A DNA stretch of 64,000 bases from CAKAHY01 sp963522175 (GCA_963522175.1 CAUQXC010000003.1:310001-374000); one strand, 5' to 3'. Shown: positions 44,801-54,317, counted from the stretch's first letter. The notes: generated by a model from the letters alone, not told the origin. Program-made: numbers and translations.

Positions 44801-45673
44801 TTAATCTAAAGTCTCTATGTCTTCAACCGGATCTCCGATAAGTCTTACTTTCTTGCTAAGTAGCTTAGATACATTATGGTTTAAAATCGACTTCGTCTTC
44901 TCGTATTGATAAACCCCAATAAACACATAATCTTCATTTGGAGACTTAGCAAATACCAAATCAAATCCGACATATTTGGAGGTGTTTTCTGTATCACTAT
45001 TCTTTAAATCATCAAAAACAAGATATAAGCCATCCTCTTCAATAGTATTAATGCAATGATTTGCCGTAGCTCTCGGTTTTCCGTTTAGAATGGCTGAAAG
45101 TTCAATAAACCGTAAACGAAACTTTCCGTTTTCGTATACATTTTGCCAATAATCTTCAGACCTACCTTTAGGCTCTATTCCCATGCAATCATTTATTATC
45201 TCGTTAATCGATTTGAATGTAGGTTTTTCTCTTGCATCTAAAATCTCAAATTTCTTTATTCTTTTTCTTTTACATTCATTGTTTAAAAATATCTTTACGG
45301 GGTCTGCCTCACCTCTTTTATATAAACCCGCAACCGATTTACCTATATACTTACTTCGTATATCATCCGGTGCCACCTGTCCCGAGAAGCCTATGCGTCC
45401 CTTTTCCTTTTCTGCGTCATACGGAATTGTTTCCCTATTCAGTTCGGATGCCTCCATCCATGAATCCACAGTATAAACTTCTTTTACTTCTCCTGATACT
45501 ACAGCAAGAACTATTTCCGCATCTTGAAGACTTTTTAATTTTCGTTTCCAGCATCCACGTGTAATATCATAGAGTTCAAGCGGAGAAGTTCCGTTCTTAT
45601 GGGATTTATAGGATTTAGTGATTTTTATGATTGCGATATTATCATGTAAATCATTTACACTTAATTTTTCCAT
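44801..45673 (-). CDS. Unknown protein, first gene of the McrBC operon
   Basis: 290 residues, no membrane segment. The first half has LELYDITRGCWKRKL, VYTVDSWMEA and GFSGQVAPDDIRSKYIGKSV, a pattern I associate with small domains next to restriction and McrBC-like genes. The second half carries ATANHCINTIEEDGLYLVFDDL. It may be a DNA-recognition or specificity subunit that supplements the N-terminus of McrB; this is inference from its place 12 bp before mcrB. Well-formed gene, own promoter not clear. Confidence 0.7.
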   Translation of the reverse strand: MEKLSVNDLHDNIAIIKITKSYKSHKNGTSPLELYDITRGCWKRKLKSLQDAEIVLAVVSGEVKEVYTVDSWMEASELNRETIPYDAEKEKGRIGFSGQVAPDDIRSKYIGKSVAGLYKRGEADPVKIFLNNECKRKRIKKFEILDAREKPTFKSINEIINDCMGIEPKGRSEDYWQNVYENGKFRLRFIELSAILNGKPRATANHCINTIEEDGLYLVFDDLKNSDTENTSKYVGFDLVFAKSPNEDYVFIGVYQYEKTKSILNHNVSKLLSKKVRLIGDPVEDIETLD

Positions 45674-45844
45674 ATATTAATTATCCTTTGCCATTTAAAT
45701 TATTCTGTTTTATATTAAAGTAAATAGATACAAAATAGGGAGCACTCTACAGTATTAACCAAATATAGTAACGAGTATTATAAACCTTCTTTTGCCTTCA
45801 GTCATTATAACCTTATGTGCCGATTTACTTTTTCTTTTTACTAG

Positions 45845-46246
45845 CTATTTATATAAATCTCTTTGTAGTACATTTACAAGAGAATTAAAAGAAGATTCAT
45901 CCGGGACATTAATAAAATTATGTATAGCGATAATAACTTTATGATTTTTAGTAATCATTTTTAGTTTTGGAATAGCCATCTTCAAATCATTTAGTGCATT
46001 GGTAATACATTCTTCATCGGTTAATGTATTTAGATCATATCGTTCCACCTTTAGAGAAAATCTTGCTTCTTGTGGAAACAAAACTATTTGAGCAAATACA
46101 ATAAGCGATTCATATACTTTTTTCTTTTCATCAAATATATATTTTCTTCTTTCTTTTAGAGGTTCCAAAACAGTTGAAGATAGTATAACTGTGAAAAGCG
46201 AAGAGCTTAGAATACTAATAATTACTGTATACAATGAAAAAATCAT
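45845..46246 (-). CDS. Small single-pass membrane protein, unknown
   Basis: 133 residues: an N-terminal transmembrane helix (about 3-27), then a basic helical part (LEPLKERRKYIFDEKKKVYESL) facing the cytoplasm. This resembles many uncharacterised accessory proteins in which one helix anchors a four-helix bundle. It stands between the McrBC operon and an HNH pseudogene, with its own ribosome site (AAAGGAGAAC). Function unknown. Confidence 0.6.
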   Translation of the reverse strand: MIFSLYTVIISILSSSLFTVILSSTVLEPLKERRKYIFDEKKKVYESLIVFAQIVLFPQEARFSLKVERYDLNTLTDEECITNALNDLKMAIPKLKMITKNHKVIIAIHNFINVPDESSFNSLVNVLQRDLYK

Positions 46247-46436
46247 ATAGTTCTCCTTTATAGAATATAATAAAATTTATCTCCCTAATTTATTGAAATT
46301 TTAGTGAAACCAAATTTACAATTTACCATTTTCATTTGATTTATTTCTTTTACTGCTAGCCAAAATAGTATATCTATTCACTTTGCACCACTCTCTGAAA
46401 AGTATTTAATTTTATAAATATGAGAAAAAATATATC

Positions 46437-46818
46437 TTATGCTCCCTTAAATATAACATCGTTATGATATTGCAAAAACTCTAATGAAGGTTCAAACTTT
46501 TTAGGAATTGCAATTTTATGTCCTTCATATTTCTTGAATATATCATCAATGAATTTACTTGAATAATAATCTTTCAACCTGCTTGAAACAATAATCTTAT
46601 AGCCTTTATCTATCGTTATCAGCCCTCTATCAAAAGCTCTGTCATGAATTGAATTAAGACAGATTCCATTATGTGGATTTAATCTATTACTTTTATCTTC
46701 AGCCCATGGCTTTATATGACTTCCTACTGCTCGCAAACGGAATAATGCAATACACATAAAAAGCAACAATTATTTCTTCTCTATTCCAATTATTCTGTTT
46801 TTTCCCTGAACTCATCAT
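46437..46818 (-). pseudogene. HNH endonuclease with internal deletion
   Basis: The N-terminus from 46818 (QNNWNREEIIVAFYVYCIIPF) is the standard start of a large family of stand-alone HNH restriction-like nucleases. The sequence then jumps, in another frame, to the family C-terminus (SHIKPWAEDKSNRLNPHNGI, CLNSIHDRAFDRG). About 150 residues in between are missing. AGAGGATTCGAAG precedes the first ATG. Dead gene. Confidence 0.75.
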
Positions 46819-46921
46819 CTTCGAATCCTCTCTTACATCCGGCGAAAAATTTCATATTACTTTTTTCATTCCGTCTTACATAGATACTCCGCTCGTCACC
46901 AATTATTACAAAATTTTATTC

Positions 46922-47551
46922 CTACAGTGACTTAACAATTTCCTCTTCGCTTATACCTGTAAGCTCCCTTACCCATAACCCCACAATATCTGAGAGTACT
47001 GAATCACAAATATATTCATTTTGACCCTCATTATATTTACAGGAAAAAATCGGAGTTCTTGTAGCTGCTTGATAAAAGTTCATTGCTAAATCCGATAATT
47101 TGTCAGGCTCAAAAAAAAGCCCCAGCTCCTTTGCAAGGTCAAAGCGAGTCCTATCCCAATCTTTATTCTCAGTCTTGTATCTTTCTCTTATTGCAAATAT
47201 ATATCCGTCACAATATTTTTTTAATAAGTTTTGGTTTTGATAAAGGAGCCTACAATTAAAGTCGAAAATATTTCCGGTATGAAGCAAAAAAGTTAAAAGT
47301 CCTTCTAAATTTTCTGCAATTCTTCCAACCTCGCCTTCACTACTGATAAGTCCTATACTGCCGCCATTCAAAAAGACAAACTCTCCTCCGCTGCCATCCT
47401 GTGCAAATGCCTTACATGGTATGGAGTATATTTCATTATTATTCAAAAAGATGGTTTCTTGACTTTGTCTATAAAAATAAATATCACATTCACTCATAAG
47501 TAAAGTGTTTAACTTCTTGTTTTCCTTAATATATTCATATAAATCCATCAT
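46922..47551 (-). CDS. SUKH-like (SMI1/KNR4) putative immunity protein
   Basis: 209 residues, soluble. The core AFAQDGSGGEFVFLNGGSIGLISSEGEVGRIAENL reads as the SUKH fold used by immunity proteins of nuclease toxins, followed by a helical tail. No toxin gene is adjacent. AAAAAATGATGG start; two ATG codons in a row. Part of a group of orphan immunity-like genes (46.4-49.7 kb). The family call rests on motif similarity only. Confidence 0.6.
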   Translation of the reverse strand: MMDLYEYIKENKKLNTLLMSECDIYFYRQSQETIFLNNNEIYSIPCKAFAQDGSGGEFVFLNGGSIGLISSEGEVGRIAENLEGLLTFLLHTGNIFDFNCRLLYQNQNLLKKYCDGYIFAIRERYKTENKDWDRTRFDLAKELGLFFEPDKLSDLAMNFYQAATRTPIFSCKYNEGQNEYICDSVLSDIVGLWVRELTGISEEEIVKSL

Positions 47552-47628
47552 TTTTTGCTTCCGATAAATTTTATATATACATCATTTAGGTTTATTCTTG
47601 CAACAAAATAAGCTTCCCGGCATAACTC

Positions 47629-47792
47629 TACACATCTTCCCATCCTCCTGCTTGGACATCATACTTCGCAAACTCATCAGTATCCATAAATTCAGATGCC
47701 GTCATTCCCACTTCAAAAATACAGTCAAAGTCGTCTGAAGTTAAAAAATATAAACCAATGTCTATAAGAAATGCCTCCCCAAAATCAGCATG
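47629..47792 (-). pseudogene. C-terminal fragment of an unknown (immunity-like) gene
   Basis: An open frame of 54 codons without a start, reading DFGEAFLIDIGLYFLTSDDF and ending FAKYDVQAGGWEDV. It looks like the conserved end of a small protein but is preceded by a stop (47793-47795) and has no ribosome site. Family not recognised. The rest of 47552-47828 is non-coding. Confidence 0.45.
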
Positions 47793-47828
47793 TTAACTTA
47801 TCCTATGAAAAGTTAAGCCGCTAATTCT

Positions 47829-48323
47829 TTACATTTCCCCCAATTCATTCAACTTTATAACATCACAGCCTTTTTTAGTATAATATTCTATCATTTCAGG
47901 AAGCTTTGCTTTATTATAGCTCGTTATTCCGTCTGAAATAACATGCACGGTATATCCTGATTTTGCCATATTATAACAAGTAGATTTTATGCATTCACAG
48001 GCATCGGCTCCCGTAACATAAAATTCAGTAATTTCGTTTGTATCAATAAAAGACTTAAAATCCTCAGATGTCAGAGCATTTCCTTTGCTTTTTATAAATA
48101 TATTATCTGAAATCACATTTAGTTCCGGAACAAGCTCTGCTCCTTTAGTTTCCGGCTTAAAATACTTGGCACTGCGCGTTAAATCATAGTGTTTTATATA
48201 AACAATATGCCATTTATTGACTTTTGCTATATCTATAGCTTTATTAATGTTGTCTATTATATCTTTATAATTTTTAGTAATGTCGTTTTGAATATCAATT
48301 ACAACTAAAGCTGTTGTTTTCAT
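47829..48323 (-). CDS. Isochorismatase-family cysteine hydrolase
   Basis: 164 residues with the catalytic triad of the family: D10 in LVVIDIQND, K80 in IFIKSKGNAL and C111 in TGADACECIKSTC. Relatives hydrolyse nicotinamide, ureidoacrylate or isochorismate. The substrate cannot be named, though nicotinamidase-like NAD salvage is possible. GGAGGAAT before the ATG. It sits among immunity-like genes without obvious functional link. Confidence 0.85.
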   Translation of the reverse strand: MKTTALVVIDIQNDITKNYKDIIDNINKAIDIAKVNKWHIVYIKHYDLTRSAKYFKPETKGAELVPELNVISDNIFIKSKGNALTSEDFKSFIDTNEITEFYVTGADACECIKSTCYNMAKSGYTVHVISDGITSYNKAKLPEMIEYYTKKGCDVIKLNELGEM

Positions 48324-48408
48324 TTATAATTCCTCCTGTAAGTTCACATATTATCACTCGCATTTCCAAAAGCCTCCTACTTTTTTTGCTATCCTTATGC
48401 CGATTTAT

Positions 48409-48798
48409 TTACAGCTCTATTGCGTCAATGTAGCACATACTTCTGCAAGCTTGCGGTTCTAAATCCGGAAACTCTTCCACCGAAATTCCCCATATTACAT
48501 TTCCCGCTAAAATACCTTTTTCCTTACATTTTCTTTCAAATTCATCCAATTCTTCTATATAATCTTTTGCCAAATCTCTTACATTACATAAAGAAGGTCT
48601 AAAAGAAAACCAAAAATCTTTTTTGTCCAATTCTTCTAAGCCCATTTCCCTGCAAAATCCACATTTTAACTTCTCGTTCGGTTTAGCTTTCTGTCCCTTT
48701 TTCCATAGTTCTGTTTCATCCTCATAAAACTCATTATCCCAATATTCTTCAAAATGGCTTTCTTCAAATGTTCCAATCCATACATAATAAGTTTTCAT
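48409..48798 (-). CDS. Imm22-like putative immunity protein
   Basis: 129 residues from the start at 48798 (AGAGGAC seven bases upstream; the frame opens to 48825). It begins MKTYYVWIGTFEESHFEEYW, resembling the N-terminus of the immunity 22 (DUF4284) family. It has several cysteines (CGFCREMG, CRSMC) and an acidic composition. It starts 16 bp after the CbrC-family gene. Assigned by motif only. Confidence 0.5.
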   Translation of the reverse strand: MKTYYVWIGTFEESHFEEYWDNEFYEDETELWKKGQKAKPNEKLKCGFCREMGLEELDKKDFWFSFRPSLCNVRDLAKDYIEELDEFERKCKEKGILAGNVIWGISVEEFPDLEPQACRSMCYIDAIEL

Positions 48799-48814
48799 TT
48801 TTGTCCTCTTCACC

Positions 48815-49666
48815 TTAATCCGCATCTACCCAAAGATGATATTTCCCACAGTGCAGGCAACGGAACAAATACCCACAAAGCGAGCCATCTTTGACAAGAT
48901 ATTCTTTGACATCTTGAAATTCATTTCTTGCGGCATACTCACTAAAGACCTCATCTGCAATATCCATAGCTTTTAATTCTTCGGTGCCAACCGTTCCTAA
49001 ATATGCACAATAATCGTCACAGCAGGACAGCCAGTATTCACCCTGCCAGCTTATATACCCCGGGGTACGGCAAAAAAGCTCTTCGTCCTTTTCTTTATCC
49101 GCCTCACCTTTCCATTCGGCATCTTGAATAAAGGAAGCATCATATTTTCTTGCGGCTTCACCGTTTGAAATGCAACCGGGACAGAGATTTTCCACATTCT
49201 CAATGCAATATGGGGTAACAGCATAGTAAACAGTACTTTTATTACCGCAGCAAGGGCAGGTCTTTGCCTCACCTTCTTCAAAAGCACCTGTACTTAAAGG
49301 ATCCGGATGATAACGAAACCGAGGTAAATCTTTCAGTCGCTCTCTCCTTGCAGCTTCTTCCTTCTCTGTCAGAGGGCGCGGCAGGGCAAAGTTATCAGCA
49401 TGACTTTTACTTAACTGCTGCAAATTCGCTAATTTTTTAATTTTTTTCCTATCCGTTTTATCGGCAATAGCTGAAAATAATTTGTATGCACTCTCCATCA
49501 TTCCCAATAATTGATAGACATCTACCAAAACTTCTTTTGCTTCTTTTTCATCGCTTACAGAAAGCCTGTCAGTAAATTGATACAAAGCCAAGACACTTGA
49601 TTTATTCCCGTCTTGAAGTTTGTAATTCTCTTTTAAGCTTATAAATTCTTTCAAATATTCGTTCAT
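48815..49666 (-). CDS. CbrC-family (UPF0167) zinc-binding protein
   Basis: 283 residues. The N-terminal about 110 residues are helical; then the CbrC domain with LPRFRYHPDPLSTGAFE, CPCCGN, LCPGCISNGEAA and GYISWQGEYWLSCCDDYCAYLG. The family is named for tolerance to colicin E2 and occurs among immunity genes. The start is 49666 (MNEYLKEF): the frame opens to 49732, but its first 22 codons are the leftover end of an IS element, so they are not native. Paired with the Imm22-like gene. Confidence 0.82.
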   Translation of the reverse strand: MNEYLKEFISLKENYKLQDGNKSSVLALYQFTDRLSVSDEKEAKEVLVDVYQLLGMMESAYKLFSAIADKTDRKKIKKLANLQQLSKSHADNFALPRPLTEKEEAARRERLKDLPRFRYHPDPLSTGAFEEGEAKTCPCCGNKSTVYYAVTPYCIENVENLCPGCISNGEAARKYDASFIQDAEWKGEADKEKDEELFCRTPGYISWQGEYWLSCCDDYCAYLGTVGTEELKAMDIADEVFSEYAARNEFQDVKEYLVKDGSLCGYLFRCLHCGKYHLWVDAD

Positions 49667-49700
49667 TTCATTCCCTTGTTTTTTCAAAACCTTTAATATA

Positions 49701-49726
49701 TTTGTCTTGATAACTGAACCACTGTA
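49701..49726 (+). mobile_element. Solo terminal repeat of the IS3-type element
   Basis: 26 bp (TTTGTCTTGATAACTGAACC...) match the right end of the IS at 56616-57985 at 23 of 26 positions and in the same orientation. No transposase is attached. It lies between the Wadjet operon and the immunity genes. Confidence 0.75.
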
Positions 49727-49765
49727 CTGCAAACCGCTTCCGATTTAGAGATAAATCCTGTTCAT

Positions 49766-50986
49766 TTATTCTCCGATTGTTTTGGATGAATCGATTTGCT
49801 CCATCCATTGTTTTAGATACTTAAAACGAATGCGCTCCTGCTCCAATCGCACTTTTGGTGCAAAATAACCATTTTGCAATTTATAAACCAACTCCTGTTC
49901 CTTCGGGGTCAAATTTTTTATTTCGGATAAAAAAGGGATGTCTTCGTCAACCCACAAAGATCTGTGATCCGTCAAAATTTCTTCTGTCATCAAAAAAGAT
50001 TTGATATTCGGCAGAAATCCTCTTGCAATGGACAAAATATTGAATCCATGTGTATCAATATCTCCCCAATAATAAACTTCTCTACTTTTCAACCATTGCA
50101 CATCAAACAAAAGAGAAATCCCATATCCCTTTCCGAAGATTACGATTGAATTTTTGAGACTCGGAAAGCTCAAAAAGTTAATCTCATTTTCGGTGAAGAA
50201 TACTTTTTCAATCGTGTTCTCCCAAGATTGAAATTCTTCCAACGGAATCGTAATATCCCTAAATACCTGATCCAAATAATACTCATCTAAAATTCTAAAT
50301 CGAATCATATCGGGTTTCTTGCGAAGTCTGAATTTATCCTCAAATTTTTTCTTGCACGAATCAAAATCCGTTTCCGGAAGCAAAATTTCGAGGAGTTCTC
50401 CTAAAATACTTTGATGTTTTTCAATAAATTTTGTATCTACTCCCTCAATATCGAGCTGCCTGATATAAACAAAATGCTTCGGATTATGCTCAAACCATTT
50501 GAGTACAAGAATGATTTTGGAAGAATTTTCGCCAATCAGGTTAATAACCCGAAAAGGATATTTTAAAAACCATTCTTTTAAATGTGCGAATTTTCTATGT
50601 GTTCTCCATTCTTCAAAAAATTCTTGACAGATATTTTGAAATATTTCAGCTTCTGCATTCTTATTTAAAAGACGAAGCGCATCTTCTGTCGTTTCGATAA
50701 CAGCATAAACAGGAATACGATTTCTGCCGACGATTCGAAAATTGATTTCTCTTTCTTCCAAAGAATAACCGTAACCGAGTTTACTTTTTTCTTTGCCCTT
50801 AAGTTTTTCTATCCATCGAATCACTTTCTCAAATTCCAAACTCAGCTCATTCGAGTTGGGTCCGGTAATTTTAATTCTAACAGGAAAAAGAGCTTTTTCT
50901 TCTATTATATTATATAGGATTTCTCCACTTTCCCATTTTTTCTCCAGTTTTATCTTGATATCATGAAAGTCAGTCCATTTTTTCAA
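49766..50986 (-). CDS. jetD: Wadjet JetD, TOPRIM nuclease subunit
   Basis: Nuclease that cuts plasmid DNA after extrusion by the SMC-like motor. About 406 residues with an N-terminal DUF3322 region and C-terminal DUF2220 TOPRIM domain. The TOPRIM acidic motif is YYWGDIDTHGFNILS. The start is best placed at TTG 50986, with GGGAGG nine bases upstream, giving a 17-bp overlap with jetC. An ATG at 51031 would overlap by 62 bp and has no site. Last gene of jetABCD; its end lies 40 bp from a solo IS end. Confidence 0.9.
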   Translation of the reverse strand: MKKWTDFHDIKIKLEKKWESGEILYNIIEEKALFPVRIKITGPNSNELSLEFEKVIRWIEKLKGKEKSKLGYGYSLEEREINFRIVGRNRIPVYAVIETTEDALRLLNKNAEAEIFQNICQEFFEEWRTHRKFAHLKEWFLKYPFRVINLIGENSSKIILVLKWFEHNPKHFVYIRQLDIEGVDTKFIEKHQSILGELLEILLPETDFDSCKKKFEDKFRLRKKPDMIRFRILDEYYLDQVFRDITIPLEEFQSWENTIEKVFFTENEINFLSFPSLKNSIVIFGKGYGISLLFDVQWLKSREVYYWGDIDTHGFNILSIARGFLPNIKSFLMTEEILTDHRSLWVDEDIPFLSEIKNLTPKEQELVYKLQNGYFAPKVRLEQERIRFKYLKQWMEQIDSSKTIGE

Positions 50987-53900
50987 ATCCGGTTCCCTCC
51001 CATTGCTTACGATTTCGTCTGTAATCCTCAATGGATATATTTTTTAGTTGAGAGATGTGCGTGATATCGTTATGAGACACAAAGCCTACATGAGATATGA
51101 ACGGTTCAATCGTCGATATTTTTAGGAGCGGAGTAACAACCAACAATTGGAATCTCATTTTTTCAAAAAGTGACAGACCGAATTTTGCCGATTCATCCGA
51201 ACTTTTCAGGAAGGCCTCATCAATAACAACCAATCGGAACGAAGAACCTTGATTCTCTTTTTTGTTCAACTTATAATTATACGCAAGACTCGCCGCCAAT
51301 ATCGTATACGCCAGCTTTTCTTTCTGTCCGCCGGATTTTCCGTCCGAATCGGAATAATGCTCATATTCTTCATCATTCTCATTGTATCTTTCCGTTGCTG
51401 AAAAGATAAACCAATTTCTGACATCCGTCACTTTTGCCGTCCAGCGTTTGTCCGCTTCCACAAAATCAGGTCTCCCTTTGAAGCGACCGATAATCTCTTT
51501 AATTTGCTTAAACTTTTGTTCTATCAAGCTGTCATCCATAGCCGTCATTCCTTCGGTGCAAGATTTCAGCTGCATTTTGAACGCCCGAATATCCTGTTCA
51601 ACCGTGTCTTCACAATTCAAAGTAATATATCTTCCAACATTATATGGAATACTTTTGAGCGACTGATTGATCTCCGCTATACGCTCGGCAATCTTCTTAC
51701 TGTTACTGTGTAGGGTGGCGTGAAAAAGTGAAATATGACGGATAATTTTCCCCTGCAATTCATTTTTGAAATTCGCTTGATATTTGGGAAGGTTGTCATA
51801 CAGAAGTCGGTCAAGCATATCCGAGTACTCTTTGAGAGATTCTATTTCATCCGTCATTTCAAAAGTTTCATTCGGATATTCTCTTTTGAAATTCATCATA
51901 GATTTCTCAACTTCATTTTTCAGATTGCTCGCGCCTTCTTGAAAGTTGGATCTTCTTTTAACCAAGTTGTTATTATATTCTTTTTCATATTTCTCGTTGT
52001 AAATTAATGCGATGGATTTTTTTTCAAGATAATTTGTAAAGTCTCTCTCTAAAAAATCATAAATCTTTCGGTCTTCTTCATTTTCTTTATTGAGTTTCTC
52101 ATCATTTTCATTTTGTTTGCTGACGAGTTGTTCCAATTCATGATCCAGCTTTCCCTCTTGTTTGTACCAATCTTCCCTTTTCTTCTCGGATTTTTTCAGT
52201 TCCTCTTCTTTTTTAATTTTTTGATTTTCCAAATCCGCTAAAATATCATTGCTTCTATTGATTTGAGAAATGCGCTCCTTCTTTTCGAAAATGATTCTCT
52301 CGACACTCAGTACATCAATTGTTTCATGACTCAAGTATTCCATCAGCATGTCCGAAGCACGCAGCAAATTATCCTGAGTTTTCTTCCTTTTTTTTATCAT
52401 TTCATTTTGATCATTAAAACCTTGAATTTTCTCTTTTATTTGTGAAAGCTCTTCTTCCAACGCTTCAATTTTCTTTTTATTTGAAAATCCGAGAACATAT
52501 CTCATTCGGTTTTTGATATTGTGTCGATCGTCTTTTTCATGTCGTTGACCCGATTTGATTTGTCCATGAATCGTTATCGCCTTGCCCTGTCGTCTAAAAT
52601 CATCGAGCGTATCACAACAGATATGTTGAAATCGCTGACTCAAGTCATTGGTAAGCCATTGTGTAAATATACTGTCCTGTTTCACCGTCAACTTGCTTGA
52701 CACCGATGCGACATCCTCAAAATTAGACATCTGCCGCCGAGAATCTTTTCCCACTTTGAAATAAACCAGTTTTGTCCCCAGATTTTTTTTGTTTACCCAT
52801 TTAGAAACACTTTCATAATGCTTCTCGGGTACCAAAAGCGAGATGGCAAAGCTGTGAACCAATCTCTCAATTGCACCTTCCCATTGAATTTCAGATTGTT
52901 TGACTTCCAAGAGCTCTCCGGCAAATGCAATTTCACTTGTGTCGATTTTCATATCAGCGCAAAGATTCTCTCGCAATTCAACAAGTTTTGACGGGATGTT
53001 GGATGTTCGCCCGATGAGCGATTCTATCTCCGCCTGCGATTCACTTTCTCGTTCTTTATACTTCTTAATCTCCAATCCTACTGCAACAAGTTCTTCATTA
53101 AGCTCATTGTTTTTCTTTTCCAGTTCCTGTTTTATTTGTGGCAACTTCTGTCTGTTAAAATCATAGTCCTCCGGTTTAATTCCGGATTTCAACCCTAAAC
53201 AATCTGCATGTTCATTATATCTTGAGAGCGAAAAAGTCTTTTCTCTCAACTCTTTTTCCCTACTTTTTATTTCGTTTTCAAGAATAGCAAGTTCATTTCC
53301 TCCGTTTTGATTGATATTGTTCTCTATAATTTTTATTTCACTTTTTATTTTGGATTGATTTTCATCTTCCAACCGTATTTTGTAATTGAGTCTTTCTTTT
53401 TCTTGCTCCTTCTCGGAAATTTGTTGAGCAAAAATATTCTTATATTTACCGGCAAACCAAATTTCATTGCTGTTGATCGCCAAACTCAATGTACCGATAT
53501 CATCCATCTTTTTAAGATATTTCAGACCCTTTTCATGAATGGGTGTCAGTTTTTCGATTTGGCTTTTTGCTTTGATGACTGCTTCATACGCACTATTGAG
53601 ATTCGTGTAATGTTTCAGCAGCTCGTCAATTTCACCTTGGATATCTTCTTTTTCAAGCATGCTGTTACGAACAAAATCGTTGAGCGCTTCAACTTTTTTC
53701 ATAGAAATCGTCTGTTGAAATAAGTCGATTGCCTGTTCGCTGACTTCACCTAAATGCTTACGATAGAATTCGCCATAGTTGCTGAAACTGTCGAAAACTT
53801 TGGCTCCTTTTTGTCGTAGGCGATTCCTTAAAGCTCTGACATCCGATCCGAATCTTGAAAAATCTTCCGAGATGAACATTTCTCTTTCGGAAACTACATA

Positions 53901-54317
53901 TAATTTGCTCGGCTCGGAATCGTTATCTTTAAACCAAAAGAACATCGATAAACTGATAATTTTGTTTTGTACTTCGTCTTTAAAGGTTGCTAAGATAACC
54001 GAATAATTTTTTTCATCTCTCAGTTTTTCCGGCTTACCTTTTCCTTCATGTGCATATTTTCTTCCGTAATATCCCAAAACATAGGATTTTGCGGTTCTTT
54101 CTTTTGCCGAAGCGTCCGCCGCTTTGTTGTATGCCAACCTTCTGGGCTGCACCAACAAGGTAGATAGAGCATCGACAATCGTGGATTTTCCCGACCCCGA
54201 GTCCCCCGTCAAAAGCGAGGTATGTCCTTCCGGATTGAAGCGCCAAATCGCCTTGTCAAAGGTTCCCCAATTGTAAATTTCAAGATTGTGTAATCTTATG
54301 CCCAACACTTTATTCAT
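50970..54317 (-). CDS. jetC: Wadjet JetC, SMC-like ATPase
   Basis: 1115-residue MukB/MksB-like motor that extrudes DNA loops and senses small circular plasmids. Walker A is GDSGSGKST (38-46). Two long coiled-coil arms (about 230-480 and 600-860) surround a hinge. The C-terminal head has signature SGGQKEKL and Walker B RLVVIDEAF. The start at 54317 follows AGGAGAAATTGCGG and overlaps the jetB stop by eight bases; the ATG at 54359 lies inside jetB. All motor motifs are intact. Confidence 0.95.
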   Translation of the reverse strand: MNKVLGIRLHNLEIYNWGTFDKAIWRFNPEGHTSLLTGDSGSGKSTIVDALSTLLVQPRRLAYNKAADASAKERTAKSYVLGYYGRKYAHEGKGKPEKLRDEKNYSVILATFKDEVQNKIISLSMFFWFKDNDSEPSKLYVVSEREMFISEDFSRFGSDVRALRNRLRQKGAKVFDSFSNYGEFYRKHLGEVSEQAIDLFQQTISMKKVEALNDFVRNSMLEKEDIQGEIDELLKHYTNLNSAYEAVIKAKSQIEKLTPIHEKGLKYLKKMDDIGTLSLAINSNEIWFAGKYKNIFAQQISEKEQEKERLNYKIRLEDENQSKIKSEIKIIENNINQNGGNELAILENEIKSREKELREKTFSLSRYNEHADCLGLKSGIKPEDYDFNRQKLPQIKQELEKKNNELNEELVAVGLEIKKYKERESESQAEIESLIGRTSNIPSKLVELRENLCADMKIDTSEIAFAGELLEVKQSEIQWEGAIERLVHSFAISLLVPEKHYESVSKWVNKKNLGTKLVYFKVGKDSRRQMSNFEDVASVSSKLTVKQDSIFTQWLTNDLSQRFQHICCDTLDDFRRQGKAITIHGQIKSGQRHEKDDRHNIKNRMRYVLGFSNKKKIEALEEELSQIKEKIQGFNDQNEMIKKRKKTQDNLLRASDMLMEYLSHETIDVLSVERIIFEKKERISQINRSNDILADLENQKIKKEEELKKSEKKREDWYKQEGKLDHELEQLVSKQNENDEKLNKENEEDRKIYDFLERDFTNYLEKKSIALIYNEKYEKEYNNNLVKRRSNFQEGASNLKNEVEKSMMNFKREYPNETFEMTDEIESLKEYSDMLDRLLYDNLPKYQANFKNELQGKIIRHISLFHATLHSNSKKIAERIAEINQSLKSIPYNVGRYITLNCEDTVEQDIRAFKMQLKSCTEGMTAMDDSLIEQKFKQIKEIIGRFKGRPDFVEADKRWTAKVTDVRNWFIFSATERYNENDEEYEHYSDSDGKSGGQKEKLAYTILAASLAYNYKLNKKENQGSSFRLVVIDEAFLKSSDESAKFGLSLFEKMRFQLLVVTPLLKISTIEPFISHVGFVSHNDITHISQLKNISIEDYRRNRKQWEGTGFEKMD

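Noticed and set aside
46437..46769. 110-codon frame as an intact small HNH protein
   Set aside because: It lacks the zinc and first catalytic half, and the family's N-terminus lies just upstream in another frame, showing a deletion.
53307..53723. Plus-strand Phe-rich frame within jetC
   Set aside because: Antisense of a lysine/glutamate coiled coil, which always yields Phe/Leu-rich frames.
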